Position numbers and translations under genes: made by a program
NCBI RefSeq assembly: GCF_000737325.1
Contig: NZ_CP011125.1
Span: 5,704,001-5,768,000, forward strand
Length of the DNA: 64,000 nt
Direction: 5' to 3'
From: Sandaracinus amylolyticus
Lineage (GTDB): Bacteria; Myxococcota_A; Polyangia; Polyangiales; Sandaracinaceae
Shown: one piece after another, positions 9,941 to 19,116 of the stretch
Layout: every line of letters starts with the position of its first letter
Numbering within the stretch: position 1 is the stretch's first letter
The notes under the pieces: model-generated
Database searches by the model: none
What the model saw: the letters and a program-made list of their open reading frames with translations, nothing else
Told to the model about the DNA's origin: nothing

Positions 9941-12172
9941 ATGCGTCGCCTCGCTTCGCTCTTCGTCGTGTGCTCGCTCGTGCTCGTCGCGCCCTCGGCA
10001 GAGGCGCAGCGCGTCGATCCCGGTCGTGATCCCTCGGGCACCGGCGAGGACGCGCTGCTCGCGCTCGCGGGGCCACGGGCGCGGGTGCGTCGCGACGACG
10101 AGGGCCGGGTGCGCTTGCTGTTCGGCGCTCGCGTGCGGCCGTGGTCGGGCGATCCCGCGCGCGATGCGCTCGCGCTGACGCAGCGTTTCGGTGATGCGTT
10201 CGGCATCCCGCAGGGCGAGGAGCTGCGCGTGGAGAGCACGCAGCGCCATCACGGCTTCACGATCGTGCGGCTGCGCCGCTACGCCGACGGACGCCCGGTG
10301 CTCGGCGCGATGGTCGTGGTGCGCTCGCTCGCCGACGGCGCGATCGACATGGTGCTCGCCGACGCGGGCCCGGCGCGCGTCGAGCGCGGCGCCTCGATCG
10401 ACGCGACGCGCGCGACCGAGATCGCGCGCGCGCTCGACGTCGGCTGGGGCATCGCGCGCACGACGTCGCCGGCGGCGATCGCCATCGATCTCGTCGACAC
10501 GATCGTGCCGGCGTGGGCGGTCGATCTGCACGGTGCGGCCCCTTCGCAGCGGATGCGCGCGCTCTTGGACGCGCGCGACGGGACGGTGCTCGCGATCGTG
10601 CCGCTGCTCACGCACGCGATGGCGCGCGTCTACGAGACGAACCCGACGACGAGCGATGGCGCGACGAGCGACGTCGAGCTCGCCGATCTCGCCGCGGGCG
10701 CGCAGCGCCTCACGAGCGACTCGTTCCACGTCGCGCAGTGCGACGTGCAGGCGGGAGGCGGATGCGCCGGCACGCAGCGCGCGATGGCGGACGCGGAGGG
10801 CAACTTCCTCTACGACGCGGCCCCGGGCTCGCACGACGACGAGTTCGCCGAGGTGAACGCCTTCTATCACCTGAGCCGCGCGGCCGCGTGGCACCGCGAG
10901 CGCCACGGGTTCACGTGGGCGTGCTCGGGCGCGAGCGCGATGCGCGTGTTCGTGAACTACGGCGAGGTGCCGGACATCGCGTACGACAACGCGGCGTTCA
11001 GCCCCGCGTCCGGAGGTCAGTGCGGATATCTCCTGTTCGGACAGGGCCGCAGCGGCGACTACGCGTACGACGCGGACGTCGTCTATCACGAGTTCGGACA
11101 CGCGGTGACCGATCAGGTCGCGACGATGACGGGCTTCGCGGTCGATCCGCTCGGCGTGTCGTACGAGCCGCTCGCGGTGAACGAGGGCACGAGCGACTAC
11201 TACGCGGGCACGCTCCAGGGCAACGCGGAGATCGCGGAGTCGTTCGCCGGCGTCGGCGGTGATCTCGGGGCGCACGGCAGCCTGCGCGTCATCGACAACG
11301 ACCTCACGTGCCCGTCCGGGCTGTTCGGAGAAGGGCACTTCGACGGGACGATCTGGGCGGCGGCCGCGTGGGATCTCCGCGAGCGGATTGGCGTCGAGGC
11401 CGCGGACGCGCTCGTCTTCACGACGGTGTCGAGCATCACCGAGGATCCGTCGCTCGCGGACGCGGGCGATCTGATGATCGCGACCGCCGAGGGGATGCTC
11501 GCGAGCGGCACGCTGAGCGCCGAGCAGGCGAGCGCGGTCGAGGAGGTCGTGAACGCGCGCGGGCTGCCCGGATGTCAGCGCATCGTCGCGCTCGACGACG
11601 GCGCGGAGCGTCGCGGCTGGAGCGGCAACGAGTTCCTCACGGGCGGCGTGGGGCGCGGCGTCGCGCCGGTGCACTACCGGATCGACGTGCCGGTGGACGC
11701 GACGTCGCTGCGCATCGAGATGACATCGTTGACCCGCAACGGGCAGTACACGCTGCACCTGCTCGAGGGGAGCCCGGTGCGCGTGAACGCGGTGCGCGTG
11801 AGCGCGCAGGCCGCGGTGGCGGTCGAGGGTGGCGCGGTGGTGCTCGACGAGCGCAGCGAGTACGCGCTGCCGCGCTGCAAGACGCTGTACTTCGCGATCG
11901 AGTCGGTCGATCTGCGACGGCGCGGACAGAACCTCTACACCGTGCGCGCGACGCTCGAGCGGAGCGGCGATCCGAGCGCGGAGTGCCCCGTCGTCGAGAT
12001 GCCGGACGCGAGCGTCGTCGCCGCGGACGCCGGCGCGGACGCGGGAACGACGCCGTCGAGCGGCGGGAGCGGCTGTGGGTGTCGCGTCGCCGCGCGCGGC
12101 AGCGCGTCGGGCGCGATGATCGCGATCGCGGGCGTGGCGATCGGGCTCGTCGCGCGTCGCCGGCGACGCTGA
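9941..12172 (+). CDS. Secreted M4/M36-like zinc metallopeptidase with MYXO-CTERM-like tail
   Basis: 743 residues. The signal peptide (MRRLASLFVVCSLVLV to SAEA) is followed by an FTP/PepSY-like propeptide region (about 60-240) and a gluzincin domain. The zinc site is visible as YHEFGHAV (His383, Glu384, His387) with the third ligand in NEGTSDYY (Glu415). The C-terminus has GSGCGC, a hydrophobic helix and RRRRR, typical of MYXO-CTERM sorting signals that retain or process proteins at the surface. The ATG at 9941 starts the signal peptide. It ends back-to-back with the EnvC-like gene at a TGATCA palindrome. Likely an exported protease, substrate unknown. Confidence 0.9.
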   Translation: MRRLASLFVVCSLVLVAPSAEAQRVDPGRDPSGTGEDALLALAGPRARVRRDDEGRVRLLFGARVRPWSGDPARDALALTQRFGDAFGIPQGEELRVESTQRHHGFTIVRLRRYADGRPVLGAMVVVRSLADGAIDMVLADAGPARVERGASIDATRATEIARALDVGWGIARTTSPAAIAIDLVDTIVPAWAVDLHGAAPSQRMRALLDARDGTVLAIVPLLTHAMARVYETNPTTSDGATSDVELADLAAGAQRLTSDSFHVAQCDVQAGGGCAGTQRAMADAEGNFLYDAAPGSHDDEFAEVNAFYHLSRAAAWHRERHGFTWACSGASAMRVFVNYGEVPDIAYDNAAFSPASGGQCGYLLFGQGRSGDYAYDADVVYHEFGHAVTDQVATMTGFAVDPLGVSYEPLAVNEGTSDYYAGTLQGNAEIAESFAGVGGDLGAHGSLRVIDNDLTCPSGLFGEGHFDGTIWAAAAWDLRERIGVEAADALVFTTVSSITEDPSLADAGDLMIATAEGMLASGTLSAEQASAVEEVVNARGLPGCQRIVALDDGAERRGWSGNEFLTGGVGRGVAPVHYRIDVPVDATSLRIEMTSLTRNGQYTLHLLEGSPVRVNAVRVSAQAAVAVEGGAVVLDERSEYALPRCKTLYFAIESVDLRRRGQNLYTVRATLERSGDPSAECPVVEMPDASVVAADAGADAGTTPSSGGSGCGCRVAARGSASGAMIAIAGVAIGLVARRRRR

Positions 12173-13165
12173 TCAGAGGCCGAGCCAGGTGCGCGCGTCG
12201 AGCGGTCTCGTCCCGCGGCGCACCTGGAAGAAGAGCGGCTCGGTGTCGACCGCGCCGAGCGTCGCGCCACGCGTCACGGGCGCGCCGACCTGCACGTCGC
12301 TGCGCGCGAGGCCGCCGTAGATCGTGAAGTGCCCCTCGCCGTGATCGACGATGATCATGCGGCCGTACGAGGGATGACGATCGCTGAACGCGACACGACC
12401 GTCCGCGGCGCAGCGCACCGGCGCGCCGCGCACTCCGTCGAGCTCGATGCCCGCACCCTGCTCGCGCGTGGCCTCGCGGATGGCGCGCGGCGCAGCGAGT
12501 GGGAGCGCGAGCTCGCCGCGGTGCGACTCGAAGCCCAGCGCCGAGGTCGCGGGAGCATCGACGGCGCGCAGGCCGTACGCGCTGGTCGACGTCGAGGTGC
12601 CGAACGTCGCATCGGAGAACGCGCTGCCGTAGAGCATCGCGCGGCGCACGTCCTCTTCGAGCGCGCCCTTCTGCGCCTCGAGCTGCGCGACGCGCGCGCG
12701 CGTCGTGTCCATCCGCTCGGCGAGGCGCCCCGCTTCGGCGCGCAGGGCGGCGGCGCGGGCGCGCAGATCCGAGAGCGCCTCGAGATCGTGGCGCAGCATG
12801 CGCTCGAGGCGCTCCACGCGCGCGACGTGCGCGAGCATCGAGTCGAGCCCGCCGGCGAGCGGCAACACGCCTGCGCGGGTCATGCGGTACAGCGCCCGGG
12901 TCCGCTCGCGCACGCGACGATTGGCCGCGGCGCGTCCCTCCGTGAGACCTGCGATCTCGGTCTCGACGCGCGCGTGGTCGGTGCTGGCGTGCTCCGCCTC
13001 GGAGAGCGCGCTCGCGATGCGTTCCTCGAGCGCCGCGAGGCGCTGCACCGGATCGAGCGGAAGCGGCGCTTCCTCCGACGTGTCGTCCTGGCCGCGCGCG
13101 TCGCGCGGAGCGCTCCCGACCGCGAGGCCGAGCGCGAGCAGCAGCGTGAGGGCGCGTCTCCGCAT
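12173..13165 (-). CDS. EnvC-like LytM/M23 protein with degenerate active site (amidase activator)
   Basis: 330 residues: a signal peptide (to about residue 27), a long periplasmic coiled coil (about 45-190) and a C-terminal LytM domain. In the LytM domain the zinc ligands are not intact. The region reads DHGEGHFTIYGGL and ends in PLFFQVRRGTRPLDARTWLG, close to the tail of E. coli EnvC, which is non-catalytic and activates murein amidases under FtsEX control. Its gene is the third in the ftsE-ftsX operon, starting 2 bases after the ftsX stop. It probably couples FtsEX ATP hydrolysis to septal peptidoglycan splitting. Confidence 0.88.
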   Translation of the reverse strand: MRRRALTLLLALGLAVGSAPRDARGQDDTSEEAPLPLDPVQRLAALEERIASALSEAEHASTDHARVETEIAGLTEGRAAANRRVRERTRALYRMTRAGVLPLAGGLDSMLAHVARVERLERMLRHDLEALSDLRARAAALRAEAGRLAERMDTTRARVAQLEAQKGALEEDVRRAMLYGSAFSDATFGTSTSTSAYGLRAVDAPATSALGFESHRGELALPLAAPRAIREATREQGAGIELDGVRGAPVRCAADGRVAFSDRHPSYGRMIIVDHGEGHFTIYGGLARSDVQVGAPVTRGATLGAVDTEPLFFQVRRGTRPLDARTWLGL

Positions 13166-13167
13166 CG

Positions 13168-14049
13168 TCAGACCGCCAGGTAGCGGCGCAGCGAGAGCAC
13201 GCTGCCGGTCGCGCCGAGCAGCGCGCCTCCGAGCACGAGCGCGAGCGCGACGCCGGGATGGAGGAAGACGCTCTGCGTGCCCACGATGCTCGCGAGCGTG
13301 CCGTCGACGTGACCGCGCAGCGCGACGTACGCGACGAGCAGGATGAGCAGCGCGACGAGCGCGGAGACCGAGCCCTGCACCGCGCCCTCGACGATGAACG
13401 GGCCGCGCACGAAGCCGTTCGTCGCGCCGCAGAGCTTCATCACCTCGATCTCGTCGCGACGACCCGCGACCGCGAGGCGGATGGTGTTGCCGACGACGAA
13501 CACCACGCACAGCACGACGAGGAGCGCGAGGCCGCTCGCGACGCCGCGCCCCGCGACGACCAGGCTCTCGACGCGCGCGAACCAGCCGCGATAGGTCTCG
13601 ACGTCCTCGACCGATCCGAAGCGCCGCACGCGGTCGGTGATCGCGTCGACGCGCGCGCCGGTGACGCCCGCGGCGAGCTCGATCTCCAGCGACGCGGGGA
13701 ACGCGTCCGCGGGCAGCGCGGAGAGGTCGGCGCCGATCTCCGCGTCCCGCAGGAACTGCTCGCGCGCGGCCGACGACGTGAGGTGCTCGATCGCGCGCAC
13801 CTCGGGCAGCCCCTCGAGCGCGATGCGCAGCTCTTCGACGTCCTGTGCCTCCGCGCCGTCGCGCAGGTACACGCTGAGGCGCGCGGTGCGCCCCCACGAG
13901 TCCGCGAGCGCGCCGAGATTCGTGATCGCGAGCAGCGACGTCGCGAGACACAGGAACGCGATCGTGAGGCTCGAGATCGCGACGAGGTGGAGGCCCGCCT
14001 CTTCTCGCATCGCACGCGTCGCGCGCGCGAAAGCCGACTTGAGATCCAT
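13168..14049 (-). CDS. ftsX: Cell division protein FtsX
   Basis: 293 residues with the FtsX arrangement: a cytoplasmic N-terminus, a first helix at about 20-42, a periplasmic loop of some 120 residues (LSVYLRDGAE, the ECD that binds EnvC-type partners), then three helices near 165-190, 225-245 and 260-283. FtsX is the permease-like subunit that works with FtsE to regulate peptidoglycan hydrolysis at the division site. It lies 24 bases after ftsE and 2 bases before the EnvC-like gene. Short Lys/Arg stretches in cytoplasmic parts agree with positive-inside topology. Confidence 0.93.
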   Translation of the reverse strand: MDLKSAFARATRAMREEAGLHLVAISSLTIAFLCLATSLLAITNLGALADSWGRTARLSVYLRDGAEAQDVEELRIALEGLPEVRAIEHLTSSAAREQFLRDAEIGADLSALPADAFPASLEIELAAGVTGARVDAITDRVRRFGSVEDVETYRGWFARVESLVVAGRGVASGLALLVVLCVVFVVGNTIRLAVAGRRDEIEVMKLCGATNGFVRGPFIVEGAVQGSVSALVALLILLVAYVALRGHVDGTLASIVGTQSVFLHPGVALALVLGGALLGATGSVLSLRRYLAV

Positions 14050-14073
14050 GAGAGCGTCCCTTCCCTGCCGAGA

Positions 14074-14961
14074 TCAGCGTGCGCGCGCGCGCACGGCGTT
14101 CATCGAGACCACGCCCGAGCCCGCCTGGTGCCGGTCGCGGTCGTCCTGGGTCGCTTCGGTCGCGCGCAGATCACGCAGCCCGGAGCGCGCCTCGCGCACG
14201 CGGCCTTCGTCGATGTAGACGATGCGGTGCGGCCGCTGCTCGAGCAGCGTGTGGTCGTGCGTCGCGAAGAGGACCGTCGTTCCGGTCGCGTGGATCTCTT
14301 CGAAGAGCGTGAGGATGTCGAGCGCGAGGTGCGGGTCGAGGTTCCCCGTCGGCTCGTCGGCGAGGAGCAGCGCGGGCTCGGTCACGATCGCGCGCGCGAC
14401 CGCGACGCGCTGTTGCTCACCGCCCGAGAGCGCGCCCGTGAGATCCTCGCCGCGCCCCGCGAGCCCCACGCGCTCGAGCGCCTCGGACACGCGCGAGCGG
14501 ATCAGGCGCTTGCTCATCGCGAGGATCTCGAGCGCCACCGCGACGTTCTCGAAGACCGTCCAGTGCGGGATGATCTTGAAGTCCTGGAACACGATCCCGA
14601 GGTTGCGGCGCAGGTACGGGATCGAGTCGCCGGTGAGGCGCGCGATGTCGCGGCCGCAGAACAGGATTCGTCCCTCGTCGGGCGTCTGCTTGCGATAGAC
14701 GAGCTGCAGGAGCGTGCTCTTGCCCGCTCCGCTCGGGCCCGTGACGAACACGAACTCGCCGCGCTCGACGGTCAGATTGACGTCGCGCAGCGTCGGCTGG
14801 TCGGGCCGGAAGAACTTGAAGACATCCTCGAAGACGAGGATCGGGCGCTGGCTCGCCGCGGCGCTCGGGTGCGCGCCGGCGCGGAAGAACGCGAAGGGGC
14901 GCACGACCTTGCGGTCGCGCGGCTCGCCATCGCGAGGGGGCTCACCCAGCGAGAATCGCAT
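14074..14961 (-). CDS. ftsE: Cell division ATP-binding protein FtsE
   Basis: ABC ATPase with all motifs intact: Walker A GPSGAGKSTLL, Q-loop VFQDFKIIP, signature LSGGEQQRVAVARA, Walker B LLADEPTGNLD, and H-loop FATHDH. It partners FtsX. The called protein is 295 residues, about 70 longer than usual. Some 45 residues precede the ATPase core (ILVFEDVFKFF) and about 30 basic residues follow it. The ATG at 14961 is the first plausible start. The N-terminal extension may be real or may reflect a later start. First gene of the ftsEX-envC-like operon. Confidence 0.92.
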   Translation of the reverse strand: MRFSLGEPPRDGEPRDRKVVRPFAFFRAGAHPSAAASQRPILVFEDVFKFFRPDQPTLRDVNLTVERGEFVFVTGPSGAGKSTLLQLVYRKQTPDEGRILFCGRDIARLTGDSIPYLRRNLGIVFQDFKIIPHWTVFENVAVALEILAMSKRLIRSRVSEALERVGLAGRGEDLTGALSGGEQQRVAVARAIVTEPALLLADEPTGNLDPHLALDILTLFEEIHATGTTVLFATHDHTLLEQRPHRIVYIDEGRVREARSGLRDLRATEATQDDRDRHQAGSGVVSMNAVRARAR

Positions 14962-15082
14962 GTCTCGCCGCGTACCCGAGGAGCGCGCGCGCGGGCAAGA
15001 AAACGACGACCGATCGAGAGGCGCGCCGCCACGTTGGATGCGCTCGCGTGCGGCGCCATGAGCGAACTCGAAGGAGGACGCC

Positions 15083-15721
15083 ATGGCGCAGAACGAGCCG
15101 CAGAACGGCAGGAACCAGAGCGCGCGCGGAGGTGGCGCGCAGCAGCCGCAGGGACGTGAGCAGGAGCGCGAGCAGCGTGGCCTCGCGCGCGGCGGTGGCG
15201 GCGGAACGGGGCTCGGGCGTGGCGGACCGGCGATGCAGACGCCGTTCTCGTTCGTCCGCCGCATGTTCGAGGACATGGATCGGCTCTTCGGCGAGTTCGG
15301 CATGGGCGGCGGGCTCGCACCGGCGGGCGGCTACGGCCTCGCGCCGGCGATCAGCGAGTGGACGCCGCAGCTCGAGGTGTTCGAGCAGGGCGATCAGCTC
15401 GTCGTGCGCGCCGACCTGCCGGGCATGAAGAAGGAGGACGTGAAGCTCGAGCTGAAGGACGACCTGCTCGTCATCTCGGGCGAGCGGCGCGAGGAGAAGC
15501 GCGACGAGCGCGAGGGGTTCTTCCGCACCGAGCGCAGCTACGGCTGCTTCGAGCGCGCGATCCGCGTGCCCGAGGGCACCGATCCCGCGAGCTGCGAGGC
15601 GCGCTTCGACGACGGCGTGCTCGAGGTGAAGCTCAAGATGCCGGAGCAGCCGTCGCGCGCTCGCCAGATCCCGATCCAGACGAGCGGCGAGACCGTCTCC
15701 GAGAAGACGAAGAAGAGCTGA
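15083..15721 (+). CDS. Small heat-shock protein (Hsp20/alpha-crystallin)
   Basis: 212 residues. The N-terminal 55 residues are a Gly/Gln/Arg-rich disordered arm. An MFEDMDRLFGEF helix follows, then the alpha-crystallin domain (about 90-190) with PQLEVFEQGDQLVVRADLPGM, the REGFFRTERSYG loop and the conserved DDGVLEVKLK strand, ending in the IPIQ motif that docks between subunits. It prevents aggregation of unfolded proteins without ATP. The strong GAAGGAGG ribosome binding site 6 bases before the ATG supports the start. Its stop forms TGATCA with the stop of the convergent gene. No heat-shock operator is seen in the 120 bases upstream. Confidence 0.95.
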   Translation: MAQNEPQNGRNQSARGGGAQQPQGREQEREQRGLARGGGGGTGLGRGGPAMQTPFSFVRRMFEDMDRLFGEFGMGGGLAPAGGYGLAPAISEWTPQLEVFEQGDQLVVRADLPGMKKEDVKLELKDDLLVISGERREEKRDEREGFFRTERSYGCFERAIRVPEGTDPASCEARFDDGVLEVKLKMPEQPSRARQIPIQTSGETVSEKTKKS

Positions 15722-16891
15722 TCAGTCCACGACCGTCGAGCGCACGATCCCGAGCGGATCGCGCAGCACGCGCGGCACCGGAACGATCGTGTCGGCGTCG
15801 GCGCCGAACGCCGCGGCGAACGTCGCGCGAAGCACGTGCTCGGCGCGCTTGCCGTGCGGCGAGAACCCCCAGATCGCCTCCTGGCTCACGTCGTCGAGGT
15901 ACGCGTAGTAGCGCCACACCAGGAACCCCGAGAACCACTCGTGCGGCACGAACGCGCGGAAGCTCGCCTCGAGCGCCCTCGCCTGCTCGTGCTCCGAGAT
16001 CGCGACGTCGGTCATGTCGTCGGGCCAGAGCCAAGGCTCGACGGCGGCGTCGCGTCGCGTCGTGTAGCCGACCTCGACGAAGAGCACGGGCATGTCGAGC
16101 ACGCTCGCGACGCGCTCGACGCCCTCGGCCGCGCGGCGTGCGCCCTCCTCGTACTCCGCGAACGTCGCGTTCGCGTGCGAGGCGAGCGGATAGAACGCGT
16201 TGATGCCGACGAGGTCGAGGCGATCCCAGAAGAGCACGTCCTCGGCTTCGTCCCAGTTCGCGCTGTACGTGAGCAGCCCCGGGAAGACCTCGCGCACGTC
16301 GTCGATGAAGTCCCACCAGAACCCGCCGAAGCGCCCCGACCAGCTCTTGCACTCGACGCCGATCGAGAACGCGTCCGCGCCCGCCGCCGCCGCGTCGCGC
16401 GCCCACGCGAGCACGAACGCGCGGTAGTTGCGCTGGTACTCGGCCCACGCCTGAGGCGAGCCGGGATCGATCTCGCCGCGCCAACCGCCGGTCTCGACCC
16501 AGAGGTGCGGGATCACCAGCACGCGGATGCCGCGCGCGTGCGCCTGCGCGACGATGCGGCGCACGGCCTCGCGGTTCTCCTCGTAGGGCGCCTCGAAGTC
16601 CATGAGGATCTCGGTGCTCTGGAGGCTCCAGATGCGACCGAACGGCGTGATCGAGACCCAGTTCACGCCCATCGACGCGAGGTGATCGAGCAGCGCCGCG
16701 GTCGACTCCGTGCCGTACCCGCGACCGGGCTGCTGCGAGCTCTCGATCGGACCGATCGTGACCCCGCGCACCGCCTCGTACCCGGCCTCGCGGAAGCCGT
16801 CGCGACCGGGCGGGAGGCGATGCCATGCGTGCGCACCGGTCGCGGGGAACAGGAGCGAGAGCGCGACGAGCGCGCGAACGAACGTCTTCAT
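15722..16891 (-). CDS. Secreted glycoside-hydrolase-like TIM-barrel protein (GH113-like)
   Basis: 389 residues with a cleavable signal peptide (to GAHA). The body reads as a (beta/alpha)8 barrel with candidate catalytic acids in IGVECKSW (acid/base Glu) and LFVEVGY (nucleophile Glu), spaced as in GH113 beta-mannanases. It also has SITPFGRIW and IPHLWVETGGWRGEI. This suggests hydrolysis of a mannan or related polysaccharide, but the substrate is inferred. The gene starts 10 bases after the stop of the PPC lipoprotein gene, so the two are cotranscribed. Its stop shares a TGATCA with hsp20. Confidence 0.82.
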   Translation of the reverse strand: MKTFVRALVALSLLFPATGAHAWHRLPPGRDGFREAGYEAVRGVTIGPIESSQQPGRGYGTESTAALLDHLASMGVNWVSITPFGRIWSLQSTEILMDFEAPYEENREAVRRIVAQAHARGIRVLVIPHLWVETGGWRGEIDPGSPQAWAEYQRNYRAFVLAWARDAAAAGADAFSIGVECKSWSGRFGGFWWDFIDDVREVFPGLLTYSANWDEAEDVLFWDRLDLVGINAFYPLASHANATFAEYEEGARRAAEGVERVASVLDMPVLFVEVGYTTRRDAAVEPWLWPDDMTDVAISEHEQARALEASFRAFVPHEWFSGFLVWRYYAYLDDVSQEAIWGFSPHGKRAEHVLRATFAAAFGADADTIVPVPRVLRDPLGIVRSTVVD

Positions 16892-16901
16892 CGAGAACGG
16901 C

Positions 16902-19010
16902 TCACGGCGTGACGAGCACTTCCAGCGTGTACTGGCCGCGCGACACCATCCCGCGGCCATCGACGACGAGGAAGTACGTACCGGGATCGAGGCGACGATC
17001 GATCAGGCTCGACGAGCCGTCGCCGCTGTCGTCGTCGCACGCGAGCTCGCCCGTGTTGGCGCAGCTGTCGCGGTGCACGTGGAGCACGGTGTCGAACGTC
17101 GAGCCGCCGGTGTTCGCGACGACGCGGCGCGCCTCGGTGAGCTCGAGCCGGAACATCGCGTCGGTCGAGCGCGCTCCGTCGCCGCACGAGGTGCGCGTCT
17201 GGAGATCGTCGAGCATCGCGGTGGTGTCGCCGGTGAAGACGCCGCCCGTCGCGGGGATCTCGAACGCGCTCGCGCACGTCTCGTTGCCGCTGACCGCGAC
17301 CGGCGTGACCGGGTCGGAGTCCGTCACCGTGATCGCGTACGGCGCCGCGTTGAACGACTCGACGACGACGTAGTACGTGCCCGCCGCGAGATCACGGAGG
17401 CGCATCCGCACCGGCGTGCCGCGCGCGCAGCGCAGCTGCGTCGCGCCGTCAGCGCACGTGCCGCGCACCGACGCGTTGAACGACGCGGTGCCGCCGTCGA
17501 TCTCGATCGTCACGTCGCGGCGCGCGCCGAGCGTGAACGAGTGCACCGCGTCGCGGAAGTCGAAGCCGCAGCTCGTGACCAGGTCGTCCTCCTTGTCGGC
17601 GAGCGTTCCCTCGGTGCGCTCGCCGAGCACGAGCGGGATCGCGTTGCGACAGAGGTCGCCCGCGGGCGGCGGCGTCGGAGGCAGGAGCTCCACCTCGAGC
17701 GTGTAGTCGATCTCGGCCGACGAGGTGCCCTCGAGCACGATGAAGTACGTGCCTCCCGGGAGCTCGTGCACGAGCCCGTTCGCCGGCGAGTCGTTCGCGC
17801 AGCGCAGCGCGCTCGCGCTGCTCTCGCACGTCGAGCGCAGATCCCACGCGAGCCGATCGCCGCTGGGGCTCACTGCCGAGATGCGCACGTCGTGGTCGGC
17901 CGTCGTCGTGAACGAGTAGACGACGTCGGGCGCGCCGATGCTGCCGCACTCGGTCGAGAGGTCGTCGGCGACGTCGACGAGGCTACCGGTGAACGTACCG
18001 CCGCCCGACACGTCGATCGCGCTGTCGCACGCCTCGTTCGGCGCGGGCTCGGTCGGCTCCGTGAACTCGACCGTGACCGCGACGTCGCCCGGCGCGTTCG
18101 ACGACACCACGACGAAGTACGTGCCGATCCCGAGCCGCCGCGCGCGCACCTCCGCGGGGAACCCGTAGCTGCACTCGGTCGCGCTCTCGGCGACGCCGCA
18201 CTCGGTGCCCAGCGCGAGCCCGGTGAGCGTCGCGGGCCCGTCGGCGCGGATGCGCACGCCGCGCGCTTCGCCGAGCGTGAACGTCAGGATCGCGTCGCGA
18301 CGCACGGTGCCCGAGGGCGGCGTGCCGGCGCACGGGATCGTGTAGTCGCCGCCGAGGCTCGACGCGTCGACGACGAACACACCACCCGCCGAGACGTCGA
18401 GCGGGTCTTCGCAGGTGTCGTTCGGCGCGCGCCCGCAGTCGGGCTCGTCGATCGCGTCGTCGCAGTCGTTGTCGACGCGATCGCCGCACACCTCGGGGAA
18501 CTCCGAGTGACGCACCGGGTCCATGTCGTCGCAGTCGGAGCCGCCGGGGCAGAACCAGTCGGTGTCGCCGTCCTGATCGAGATCGCGCGGGAAGTGCTCG
18601 CACGTCTTGCCCGGCTCGTCGCAGCGATCGAGCGTGCACACGTCGCCGTCGTTGCACGTCTCGCGCGGGCCCGGCACGCAGCCGCGGCGCGGATCGCACT
18701 GCTCGACGCCGTTGCAGAAGATCTCGTCGTCGCAGACCGCGGGATCGACGGGGTTCCGGCAGTAACCCATCGGGTCGCACACGTCGCGCGTGCACGTGAC
18801 CTCGTCGACGCACTCCTCGTCGCTCGTGCAGTCGCGCGCTCCGTCGGGGCGTCGCGGGCCGGCGTCGAACTGCCCGGCGTCCATCGTCTGACCGCCGTCG
18901 GATTCGTCCGGTCCGTCGTCGTCACCGCATCCCGCGATGGACATCGCGACGAAGAGAGCGAACGAGGTGGCGCGCAGTCGCGACGCGAAGCAAGCGGCGG
19001 TCATCGACAA
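16902..19010 (-). CDS. Large Cys-rich lipoprotein with PPC-like beta-sandwich repeats
   Basis: 702 residues. A lipobox SIAGC near residue 28 is followed by an Asp/Gly-rich stretch and a Cys-rich region (about 55-190) with DxDxDG-type and VCGDRVDNDCDD motifs, typical of myxobacterial metal-binding lipoproteins. Four repeats of about 120 residues follow, each beginning near NxxCxxA and ending in a variant of GTYFVVV. These are pre-peptidase C-terminal (PPC)-like domains that often bind glycans or assist secreted enzymes. It is directly upstream of, and likely translated with, the secreted glycosidase-like gene. Confidence 0.83.
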   Translation of the reverse strand: MSMTAACFASRLRATSFALFVAMSIAGCGDDDGPDESDGGQTMDAGQFDAGPRRPDGARDCTSDEECVDEVTCTRDVCDPMGYCRNPVDPAVCDDEIFCNGVEQCDPRRGCVPGPRETCNDGDVCTLDRCDEPGKTCEHFPRDLDQDGDTDWFCPGGSDCDDMDPVRHSEFPEVCGDRVDNDCDDAIDEPDCGRAPNDTCEDPLDVSAGGVFVVDASSLGGDYTIPCAGTPPSGTVRRDAILTFTLGEARGVRIRADGPATLTGLALGTECGVAESATECSYGFPAEVRARRLGIGTYFVVVSSNAPGDVAVTVEFTEPTEPAPNEACDSAIDVSGGGTFTGSLVDVADDLSTECGSIGAPDVVYSFTTTADHDVRISAVSPSGDRLAWDLRSTCESSASALRCANDSPANGLVHELPGGTYFIVLEGTSSAEIDYTLEVELLPPTPPPAGDLCRNAIPLVLGERTEGTLADKEDDLVTSCGFDFRDAVHSFTLGARRDVTIEIDGGTASFNASVRGTCADGATQLRCARGTPVRMRLRDLAAGTYYVVVESFNAAPYAITVTDSDPVTPVAVSGNETCASAFEIPATGGVFTGDTTAMLDDLQTRTSCGDGARSTDAMFRLELTEARRVVANTGGSTFDTVLHVHRDSCANTGELACDDDSGDGSSSLIDRRLDPGTYFLVVDGRGMVSRGQYTLEVLVTP

Positions 19011-19116
19011 GGGCAGACTCCCCTCGAGGTCCCGAGCCTCGAGACCTCACGAATCGGGCGAGTATGACACGTGCTCGCACGCGGTCGCGGGGCGCGCGAA
19101 GTGGTACGTTCGGGCG

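Noticed and set aside
16710-19067. Very long plus-strand open frame opposite the PPC lipoprotein
   Set aside because: A GC-rich shadow of the real minus-strand genes, dominated by Arg and Ala with no domain features. The minus-strand proteins have signals and Cys patterns.
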